Part shown: one piece after another, positions 57,479-64,000 of the stretch | Numbering within the stretch: the first letter of the stretch is position 1 | Layout of the letters: each line of letters begins with the position of its first letter | Assembly (NCBI RefSeq): GCF_013201705.1 | Contig: NZ_CP053837.1 | Coordinates: forward strand, 248,001 to 312,000 | From: Aliarcobacter faecis | Lineage (GTDB): Bacteria > Campylobacterota > Campylobacteria > Campylobacterales > Arcobacteraceae | Length of the DNA: 64,000 nt | Reading direction: 5' to 3' | Position numbers and translations under genes: made by a program | The notes under the pieces: model-generated | What the model was told of the DNA's origin: nothing | The model's database searches: none | The model's input: only the letters and a program-made list of their open reading frames with translations

Positions 57479-58242
57479 AACATTAAAAGAATTAAAATTC
57501 CAAATAAAATTCTATAAATACCAAAAGCTACAAAAGTAAATTTTTCTAAAAATTTTAAAAAAAGTTTAATTACAAATAGAGCAACTAAAAAGGATACTAT
57601 AAATCCAATAGCAAGATTTAAAAAATTTCCATCTTGTAAAATTTCTTCATAATTTTTATAAATATCATAAAAAGTTGTAGCACACATAACGGGAAATGCA
57701 AGTAAAAATGAGAATTCAGCACTAGTCTTTCTATTTAGACCTACAAGCATAGCTCCAATTATACTTGCTCCTGCACGGCTTGTTCCTGGAATTAGAGCAA
57801 AAATTTGAGCAAGTCCAATATAAAAAGCTTGTTTAAAGCTTACATCTTCAACATCAGAAATATGTTTCTCTTTCTCATCATAAAATTTCTCAACAATTAA
57901 AAAAACGATTCCACCAATAATAAACATATAAGCAACAATTTCAATACTAAACATATCTTTTATCTGTTTTGCAAATAAAAATCCAATAGCTCCAATAGGA
58001 ATAAATGCTAAGGCAATTTTTAACCAAAGATTTATATGTTTAAATGTAAATTTAGAAGGATATACAAAAATAAGTGCCATAATTGCTGCAAATTGAATTA
58101 TTATTTCAAAAGCTTTATTTACATTATTTTGTTCTAAACCTAAAAGTTCACTTAGAACTATTAAGTGACCAGTTGATGAAACAGGAATAAACTCTGTTAA
58201 ACCTTCAATTATTCCTAAAAATATAGCATCAAATATACTCAT
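57475..58242 (-). CDS. uppP: undecaprenyl-diphosphatase
   Basis: UppP (BacA) removes a phosphate from undecaprenyl pyrophosphate, recycling the lipid carrier and giving bacitracin resistance. The 255-residue protein has about seven membrane helices. Active-site motifs are EGLTEFIPVSSTGHL (13-27) and PGTSRAGASI. It overlaps mqnA by four bases (ATGA), so translation is coupled. It is convergent with murG without a visible terminator. Confidence 0.96.
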   Translation of the reverse strand: MSIFDAIFLGIIEGLTEFIPVSSTGHLIVLSELLGLEQNNVNKAFEIIIQFAAIMALIFVYPSKFTFKHINLWLKIALAFIPIGAIGFLFAKQIKDMFSIEIVAYMFIIGGIVFLIVEKFYDEKEKHISDVEDVSFKQAFYIGLAQIFALIPGTSRAGASIIGAMLVGLNRKTSAEFSFLLAFPVMCATTFYDIYKNYEEILQDGNFLNLAIGFIVSFLVALFVIKLFLKFLEKFTFVAFGIYRILFGILILLMF

Positions 58243-58913
58243 AATATTCCTTTTTCTTTTGTTAATTTTAAAAATAGTTTTAAAGCTCTTTTCTCTTTAT
58301 ATCCAATATCGTAATCTATTTTTGTAAGATATTTTACTATCTCATTTTTTGATATTCCACTTCTTTTTGAGTAGATTTCTAAGATATATTGTGGAATCTT
58401 TATCTTTTTCTTATCAAAATTTTTTGTAAGATTTTTGAGCCTTTTTTCATATTTGTTGTAGCATAAAGTTGCAAAAACAAATGGAAGTTTGTATTTATCT
58501 TGCCAAAATTTTGCTAAATCTATTATTTTTTCATCTTTATTGTTTTTATTTTCAATAAAAAATTTTAAAGCTTTATCTCCAATGATTACCTCACCATTTA
58601 ATTCTAAAACTTTTGCCAAAGCATTTGAAGTTTTTGATTGAAAATCATCTTTTCTCTTTTTATTTGGTAAAATTAAAACGGAATCAACCTCTTTTCTTGC
58701 AATTATTCCAAAATCTAAGAATTTCTCATTTCTTGAACCAATTGAAGAGATAAAAGCACTATGAACTTTCCTTTTTTTAAAGTTATTTGTAATAATTGAA
58801 GGATAAGATTTTTTATACTCTATACTTGATTTAAGTTGATTTGATTTTATATTTTTTTTGATATAAATGTGAAAAGGTAATAAATTTATAAAGTCTATCT
58901 TTGAAAAAATCAT
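58239..58913 (-). CDS. mqnA: chorismate dehydratase (futalosine-pathway menaquinone synthesis)
   Basis: MqnA makes 3-enolpyruvoyl-benzoate from chorismate, the entry to the futalosine route to menaquinone used by Campylobacterota. The N-terminal FSKIDFINLLPFHIYI fits the family start, and AFISSIGS and IARKEVDSVLI follow the same fold. At 224 residues it is somewhat short (many MqnA are about 270). It is co-transcribed with uppP and diverges from moaD. Confidence 0.88.
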   Translation of the reverse strand: MIFSKIDFINLLPFHIYIKKNIKSNQLKSSIEYKKSYPSIITNNFKKRKVHSAFISSIGSRNEKFLDFGIIARKEVDSVLILPNKKRKDDFQSKTSNALAKVLELNGEVIIGDKALKFFIENKNNKDEKIIDLAKFWQDKYKLPFVFATLCYNKYEKRLKNLTKNFDKKKIKIPQYILEIYSKRSGISKNEIVKYLTKIDYDIGYKEKRALKLFLKLTKEKGIL

Positions 58914-58947
58914 AAAATATAAGCCTTTATTTGTTTTAAAATAAAGC

Positions 58948-58956
58948 TGATATAAT
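58948..58956 (+). promoter_or_regulatory. extended -10 promoter of moaD-moaE
   Basis: TGATATAAT is a perfect extended -10 lying 29 bp before the moaD start, followed by a GAGAGGG ribosome-binding site. Confidence 0.65.
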
Positions 58957-58985
58957 AGTATAAAAATAATAAGAGAGGGTTAAAA

Positions 58986-59207
58986 ATGGTAAAAGTCGAA
59001 TTTTTAGGTCCGATAAATAAAGCTGATTTGAGTTTGGATATAAAAAATTTAAGTGAACTTAGTAATATTTTAAAAAATGATAAAGAAATCTCTTCTTGGC
59101 TTGAATCTTGTGCAGTTGCTATAAATGATACACTTGTAAACAATAGAGATTTTGAACTAAAAAGTGGAGATAGAATTAGTATTCTTCCTCCTGTTTGTGG
59201 GGGTTGA
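58986..59207 (+). CDS. moaD: molybdopterin synthase small subunit (sulfur carrier)
   Basis: MoaD carries sulfur as a thiocarboxylate for dithiolene formation in molybdopterin. The 73-residue ubiquitin-like protein ends in the required Gly-Gly (PPVCGG). It is directly followed by, and probably slightly overlapped with, moaE. The codons for the C-terminal GG (GGG GGT) double as the likely ribosome-binding site for moaE. Confidence 0.95.
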   Translation: MVKVEFLGPINKADLSLDIKNLSELSNILKNDKEISSWLESCAVAINDTLVNNRDFELKSGDRISILPPVCGG

Positions 59208-59208
59208 T

Positions 59209-59658
59209 TTGTATAGTGAAGATTTACAAATACATAATGGTAGTTTAGAAGTAGAAAAAATTCATAATACTTGGTACAACAAATATAAAAATTTAAATTA
59301 TGGTGCTTTTATTACATTTGTAGGAATAATAAGAGACGAAAATGAGATAGATGGACTCTCTTTTGATGTTTATGAACCAATACTTAAATCTTGGTTTAAC
59401 TCTTGGCAAGAAAAAGCAAAAAAACAAAGTGCAATAGTTTTTTTAGCTCATAGTTGTGGAGATGTAGTTAATCATACAAGCTCATATATAGCAGGGGTTT
59501 GTAGTCCAAAAAGAAGAGTTGCTCTTGAGTTAATTGATGAGTTTGTAGAGGATTTCAAAAAAAATGCTCCTATTTGGAAATATGATTTAAAAGCTGGACA
59601 AAGAATTTATGCAAAAGATAGGAGTCAAAAAATAGATGGAGCAGGTATTTTAGTATGA
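59209..59658 (+). CDS. moaE: molybdopterin synthase large subunit
   Basis: MoaE binds precursor Z and with MoaD inserts two sulfurs. The family features are GAFITFVGIIRDEN, FLAHSCGDVV, GVCSPKRRVA and the C-terminal PIWKYDLKAG-type segment. The start is uncertain. The open frame extends to a GTG at 59164, but family length favours the TTG at 59209 (LYSEDLQIHN) with GGGGGT six bases upstream; a GTG at 59197 is also possible. From the TTG the product is 149 residues. Confidence 0.9.
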   Translation: MYSEDLQIHNGSLEVEKIHNTWYNKYKNLNYGAFITFVGIIRDENEIDGLSFDVYEPILKSWFNSWQEKAKKQSAIVFLAHSCGDVVNHTSSYIAGVCSPKRRVALELIDEFVEDFKKNAPIWKYDLKAGQRIYAKDRSQKIDGAGILV

Positions 59659-60470
59659 GTGAAGTAGAAAAAAAGAGTTTAAGAGTAGATTTACATAATC
59701 ATACAACACTTTGTAATCATGCAAGTGGAACAGTTGATGAGTATCTACAAAGAGCAATAGAGTTAGGAATTGATGAATATGGTTTTGCTTGTCATGCTCC
59801 TATGAATTTTGATCCAAAATATAGAATGAAACTTGAAGAGAGAGTAGTTTATGAGAATTGGGTAAATGAGGCAAAAGAAAAATATAAAAATAGTATAAGA
59901 GTTCTTTTAGGCTATGAAGTTGATTATTTAAAAGGTTTTATGTTAGATGAGATTTTAAATGCAAAAGTTGATTATCTAATAGGCTCTGTACATTTTTTGC
60001 AAAATAAAAATGAGATGTGGGGCTTTGATAACCCTGAATTTATTGGTGTTTATGAAAGTGTTGATATTGATAAAGTTTGGGAAGAGTATTTTGAGGCTAT
60101 AAAATCTATGGCAAAAACAAATTATTTTGATATTGTTGGACATTTAGATTTGATAAAAGTTTTTAGATTTTTACCAAAGAAAGATGTTAGATTGATTGCA
60201 AAAGATGCTTTAAAAGAGATAAAAAAAGCAAATATGGTTTTAGAGATAAATCCAGCAGGTTTACGAAAACCAATAGAGCAAACCTATCCATCAAAAGAGC
60301 TTTTAGAAGAGGCTTATAGTTTAGGAATAGATATAACTTTTGGTTCAGATGCACATAGTGTGGAACATATAGGATTTGGTTATCTTGAAGCTACAACTCT
60401 TGCAAAAAGTGTAGGGTACACAAAGTGTGTAAGTTTTGAAAATAGAGATAAAAGATTTGTGAATTTTTAA
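59655..60470 (+). CDS. PHP-domain histidinol-phosphatase-like protein
   Basis: This 271-residue metal-dependent phosphoesterase has the PHP motif LHNHTTLCNHASG (13-25) with metal-binding His14 and His16. Further metal ligands are in CHAPM, YEVDYLKG, IGSVHFL, GHLDLIKVF and the C-terminal TFGSDAHS. The pattern matches HisJ/HisK-type histidinol phosphatases, so the last-but-one step of histidine synthesis is the best guess. It overlaps moaE by four bases, an unrelated pathway. Confidence 0.85.
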   Translation: MSEVEKKSLRVDLHNHTTLCNHASGTVDEYLQRAIELGIDEYGFACHAPMNFDPKYRMKLEERVVYENWVNEAKEKYKNSIRVLLGYEVDYLKGFMLDEILNAKVDYLIGSVHFLQNKNEMWGFDNPEFIGVYESVDIDKVWEEYFEAIKSMAKTNYFDIVGHLDLIKVFRFLPKKDVRLIAKDALKEIKKANMVLEINPAGLRKPIEQTYPSKELLEEAYSLGIDITFGSDAHSVEHIGFGYLEATTLAKSVGYTKCVSFENRDKRFVNF

Positions 60471-60555
60471 ATATTTTTTAAAATATCTTTTGCTTTATCT
60501 ATATTTTTTTAAAATTTAGATAAAATCTTAACTTAAATTTTTTGGAGTTAAAAAA

Positions 60556-61983
60556 ATGGGAAAATTTGTAAATAGTATAGAAGAGTTTTTTAATTTTTCT
60601 AAAGATAATGAAGTAAAATTTGTAGATTTTAGATTTACTGATATGAAAGGTACATGGCATCATGTAACATATAATTTTAAAGCAATAAATAGTGATTTAT
60701 TAGCAAATGGTATGCCTTTTGATGGTTCTTCAATTGATGCTTGGCAACCAATTCACAAATCTGATATGATATTAAAACCAGATGTTCAAACTGCATTTTT
60801 AGACCCATTTACAGCTGATAGTACAATTATTGTTATTTGTGATGTTTATGATATTTATGAAAATAAAATGTATGAAAAATGTCCAAGATCAATAGCAAAA
60901 AAGGCAGTAGAGTATCTTGCAGAAGCAAATGTTGGAGATGTTGCTTACTTTGGTCCTGAAAATGAATTTTTTATTTTTGATGATGTAAAAATAAAAGATC
61001 ATGGAAATGAGTCATACTATAGGGTTGATAGTGAAGATGGCGAGTGGAATAGTGCAAGAGATTATGAAGGTGGAAATATTGGACATAGAAGTGGACTTAA
61101 AGGTGGATATTTCCCAGTAGCTCCAATTGATAATGGGGTTGATTTAAGAGCTGAAATGATGCAAGTTTTAGAGCAAGTTGGTCTTGAAGTAACTTTAGGG
61201 CATCATGAAGTTGCTCAAGGACAACATGAAATTGGTATTGTTTTTGGAGATTTAATTGAAGCTAGTGATAATGTTCAAAAACTAAAATATGTAATAAAAA
61301 TGGTAGCTCACTTAAATGGTAAATCTGCAACATTTATGCCAAAACCACTTTATGGAGATAATGGAAGTGGAATGCATGTTCACCAAAGTATTTGGAAAAA
61401 TGGTAAAAATCTTTTCTATAAAAAAGGTGAATATGGAAATTTAAGTGATATGGCAAGATGGTATATAGGTGGTATATTTAAACATGCAAGAGCTGTTGCT
61501 GCATTCACAAATCCATCAACAAACTCTTATAAAAGATTGATTCCTGGATTTGAAGCACCATCAATTTTGACTTATTCTTCTCAAAATAGAAGTGCATCTT
61601 GTAGAATTCCTTATGGAGCAACTGAAAAATCAACAAGAATAGAGATGAGATTCCCTGATTCTACAGCTTGTCCATATTTAGCATTTTCGGCTATGCTTAT
61701 GGCTGGACTTGATGGAATAAAAAATAAATACGAACCAATTGGTCCTATGGATGATGATTTATATGAACTTACTTTAGATGAGATTAGAGAACGAGATATT
61801 CCTCAAATGCCTCATACTTTAAGAGGTTCTTTAGAGTCTTTAATAAGAGATAATGAGTTCTTAAAACCAGTATTTACTAAAAAAATGATAGATATATATC
61901 AACACTATAAGTTTTCAACTCAAGTTTGGCCTTATGAAGCTAGACCTACACCTTTTGAGTTTAAAACTATGTACTCATGCTAA
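60556..61983 (+). CDS. glnA: glutamine synthetase type I
   Basis: GlnA makes glutamine from glutamate and ammonia and forms a dodecamer. The 475-residue protein shows [52 protein letters not shown] and NRSASCRIP. The DDDLYELT segment keeps the tyrosine that GlnE adenylylates in type I-beta enzymes, so covalent control is possible. It has its own leader and a strong terminator. The call is firm. Confidence 0.97.
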   Translation: MGKFVNSIEEFFNFSKDNEVKFVDFRFTDMKGTWHHVTYNFKAINSDLLANGMPFDGSSIDAWQPIHKSDMILKPDVQTAFLDPFTADSTIIVICDVYDIYENKMYEKCPRSIAKKAVEYLAEANVGDVAYFGPENEFFIFDDVKIKDHGNESYYRVDSEDGEWNSARDYEGGNIGHRSGLKGGYFPVAPIDNGVDLRAEMMQVLEQVGLEVTLGHHEVAQGQHEIGIVFGDLIEASDNVQKLKYVIKMVAHLNGKSATFMPKPLYGDNGSGMHVHQSIWKNGKNLFYKKGEYGNLSDMARWYIGGIFKHARAVAAFTNPSTNSYKRLIPGFEAPSILTYSSQNRSASCRIPYGATEKSTRIEMRFPDSTACPYLAFSAMLMAGLDGIKNKYEPIGPMDDDLYELTLDEIRERDIPQMPHTLRGSLESLIRDNEFLKPVFTKKMIDIYQHYKFSTQVWPYEARPTPFEFKTMYSC

Positions 61984-62001
61984 TAAAAATAATTTTTAAG
62001 T

Positions 62002-62034
62002 AAAAAGGAGAGAGTTTTATACTCTCTCCTTTTT
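62002..62034. terminator. bidirectional terminator after glnA
   Basis: A perfect 14-bp stem (62002-62015 with 62021-62034) with a 5-nt loop begins 19 bp after the glnA stop and ends in a run of T. It is also suitably placed for the convergent PBP gene. Confidence 0.88.
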
Positions 62035-62083
62035 TTATTATTTTTAAACTAGTTCAGATAAAATCTGAGCTTAAAATAATTCT

Positions 62084-64000
62084 TTAAAACTCCATTGTAT
62101 TAGGATCAGAAATAGATTGTTCTATAATTATTTGTGAATCTACATCAGGCAGTGGAGATTTATCTGTATAAAGTTCAGTTTTTCCACCAATTTCACCACT
62201 ATAAACATTATTTGGTTTTGTAAATGTTCTTGGAATTTCAGGATGAATTTCAAGGTATTTCTTATAAAAATATGAGAACGCTGGAGCTGCTATTGTTCCA
62301 CCCATTTCTGCTCTTCTCATTGGAGTATTATCATCATTTCCAAACCAAACTATTGTTTGAATAGATGGAGAATATCCACAAAACCAAGCATCTACATTTT
62401 CATTTGTTGTTCCAGTTTTTCCTGCAAGTTCAATACCTGTAACAGCAGCTCTTTTTCCAGTACCTTTTGTGATAACATCTTGTAATATTGATGTTGTAAG
62501 GTAGGCTTGTTCAGGAGTTGTAATTTCTACTTTTTCTGTTTCAAATGTTGTTGTATTTCCATCTTTATCTATAATTTGTTCAACAATATATGGTTTTACC
62601 ATTGTTCCACCGTTAGATAAAACTGTATATGCTTGAGAAAATTCAATTAAAGATAAGTTCATAGAGCCTAAAGCTAGTGATAAATCTTGATTTACATTTT
62701 TAAATCCATATCTCTTAAGTTCATTTGCAACTTTTCCTATTCCAATATCTGTAACTAAATTTAGAGTTGAAAGGTTCCTTGAATGTGTTAAGGAGTCTCT
62801 AAAGCTAACTATCCCTTGAAAATTTCCACCAGAATTTTTTGGTTGCCATTTCTTTTGAACACCTCCAACACTATATGTATAAGTTCTTCCAATATCAAAA
62901 AGTTGGCTTGCAGGATTATACCCTTCATCTAAGGCAATTTGATATAAAAATGGCTTTATAGCACTTCCTGCTTGTCTGATTGATTGAAAAGCTCTATTAA
63001 ATACTGAAATTTGATAATCAACTCCACCTATAAGAGCCAAAATTTTACCAGTACTATTTTCAAGAGTTATCATAGCAGCATTTAACTCTTTTGTAAAAGC
63101 ATCATTTGTTGGATTTTTTGAGTTTTGTCTAATATCAAAATCTCTTTTTTTAGACTCTTCATAAGATTTTCTGATAGCTTCATTTGCTATTTCTTGAGCT
63201 TCTAAATCTATAGTTAAATATACTTTATAACCTCCCGATAGTATGTCAGGAAAATCATTTGATAATTGATTTATAGCATAATCAACTGCATAGGGAGCAA
63301 CATTTTGAGTTAAAGTTTGATTAAAAATGACTGGTTTCTCATTCATAGAATTTTCATATTGCTCTTTACTAATCCAACCTAGAGTATCAAGTCTTGTAAT
63401 TACTTGGTTCGCACGTGCGAGTGAAACTTCTAGATTTTTTGTAGGGTCATAAAAACTTGGTGCTCTTGGAAGTCCAACTAAAATTGCTATCTCTTTTAAA
63501 CTAAGTTCATATAGCTCTTTTTTAAAATATCCTTTTGCAGCAGTTTTAATACCATAATAACCATGTCCAAAATATACATGATTTAAATATCGCTCTAAAA
63601 TTTCCTCTTTTGTAAGAATAGTTTCAAGTCTAATTGCGAGAAGTGCTTCTTTTACTTTTCTCATAAGTTTTTTTTCTCTACTTAAAACTAATACTTTTAT
63701 TAGTTGCTGAGTTAATGTACTTGCACCTTCACTATATCCACCAGATTTTATATTTTTAATCATTGCTCTACTAATTGCATCTGGATTGATTCCAAAGTGT
63801 TCAAAAAATTGAGTATCTTCAATAGCAACTAATCCTTCAATTACTCGTGCAGGGATATCATCATATTTTACATATTCTCTATTCTCTTCTTTAAAAGTAT
63901 TTGCAAGAAGTTTTCCATTTTTATCAAAAAATTGAGTACTCTGTTTTGGTTGATAGTTTACAACGCTATTTATATCATCTTTTATCTCTTCATATAAATC
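62084..64000 (-). CDS. class A penicillin-binding protein 1A (5' end cut by window edge)
   Basis: This bifunctional peptidoglycan glycosyltransferase/transpeptidase is anchored in the inner membrane. The frame is open to the right edge; the true start lies outside. The visible part (638 codons) includes the glycosyltransferase motifs EDTQFFEHFGI (near 63820, catalytic Glu) and EGASTLTQQLIK, then RYLNHVYFGHG. The transpeptidase motifs are SAIK in QAGSAIKPF, SRN in THSRNLS and KTG in LAGKTGTTNEN. A frame beginning at the ATG at 63763 lacks the catalytic glutamate, so it is not the real start. Confidence 0.93.
   Translation of the reverse strand, partial: DLYEEIKDDINSVVNYQPKQSTQFFDKNGKLLANTFKEENREYVKYDDIPARVIEGLVAIEDTQFFEHFGINPDAISRAMIKNIKSGGYSEGASTLTQQLIKVLVLSREKKLMRKVKEALLAIRLETILTKEEILERYLNHVYFGHGYYGIKTAAKGYFKKELYELSLKEIAILVGLPRAPSFYDPTKNLEVSLARANQVITRLDTLGWISKEQYENSMNEKPVIFNQTLTQNVAPYAVDYAINQLSNDFPDILSGGYKVYLTIDLEAQEIANEAIRKSYEESKKRDFDIRQNSKNPTNDAFTKELNAAMITLENSTGKILALIGGVDYQISVFNRAFQSIRQAGSAIKPFLYQIALDEGYNPASQLFDIGRTYTYSVGGVQKKWQPKNSGGNFQGIVSFRDSLTHSRNLSTLNLVTDIGIGKVANELKRYGFKNVNQDLSLALGSMNLSLIEFSQAYTVLSNGGTMVKPYIVEQIIDKDGNTTTFETEKVEITTPEQAYLTTSILQDVITKGTGKRAAVTGIELAGKTGTTNENVDAWFCGYSPSIQTIVWFGNDDNTPMRRAEMGGTIAAPAFSYFYKKYLEIHPEIPRTFTKPNNVYSGEIGGKTELYTDKSPLPDVDSQIIIEQSISDPNTMEF

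Noticed and set aside
63500-63763. ATG at 63763 as the start of the class A PBP
   Set aside because: The catalytic EDTQFFEHFG motif lies upstream in the same open frame, which continues to the window edge.

Overview
The window is a low-GC (roughly 28-30%) chromosomal segment from a Campylobacterota bacterium. It is most likely a member of the Arcobacter group (Aliarcobacter-like). This rests on the 16S rRNA at 47043-48560, the futalosine-pathway gene mqnA, the di-heme PetC cytochrome, and the T-rich extended -10 promoters. The species is not resolved. No prophage, transposon, integrase, CRISPR array or toxin-antitoxin pair is visible. This is core chromosome plus one accessory-type iron-uptake block.

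Layout. 1-4.1 kb: a HIT-family protein, then a reverse-strand fatty-acid unit fabG-acpP-fabF-accA, in which acpP has its own promoter and a hairpin on each side. 4.1-6.1 kb: the 7-cyano-deazaguanine genes queC-queD-queE. 6.1-7.2 kb: a small membrane protein and rsmE. 7.2-10.6 kb: a decayed C-terminal-heme cytochrome followed by petC-petB-petA (cytochrome bc1), preceded by a perfect FNR-type box. 10.6-18.5 kb: thrC, argB, an AddA/RecB-like helicase-nuclease, a ThiE/TenI-like protein, atpB and threonine dehydratase. 18.6-24.4 kb: Nudix hydrolase, AraC-type regulator, aminotransferase, DedA, rplS-trmD and an unrecognised Cys-rich ORF. 24.4-32.7 kb: metE, ridA, tex, an M42 peptidase and a siroheme nitrite/sulfite reductase. 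32.7-35.0 kb: a membrane diguanylate cyclase with two periplasmic binding domains. 35.1-44.1 kb: iron uptake, with a TonB receptor, a PepSY membrane protein and two small membrane proteins, a PchR-like regulator and FbpABC. 44.3-46.7 kb: a PabA/TrpG glutaminase, a polytopic membrane protein and a pseudopilin-like protein. 46.7-52.5 kb: a complete rRNA operon (16S, tRNA-Ile, tRNA-Ala, 23S, 5S) with a consensus sigma-70 promoter, RNase III processing stems and a terminator. 52.8-58.2 kb: cyclophilin, ftsI diverging from ftsW-murG, and uppP. 58.2-62.0 kb: mqnA, moaD-moaE, a PHP phosphatase and glnA. 62.1-64.0 kb: a class A penicillin-binding protein cut by the right edge.

How the parts work together. 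The iron block can import ferric chelates across the outer membrane (TonB receptor), probably reduce or process them at the inner membrane (PepSY protein and partners) and carry Fe(III) inward (FbpABC). No siderophore synthesis genes are present, which suggests use of foreign chelates. ftsI, ftsW, murG and uppP together cover lipid II synthesis, carrier recycling and septal peptidoglycan polymerisation. No clearly new multi-gene system is visible. The most notable signals are the ftsI/ftsW bidirectional promoter, the cytochrome pseudogene, the -41.5 FNR site at pet, the dual-sensor diguanylate cyclase, the orphan Cys-rich ORF, and the small-protein partners of the PepSY iron module.
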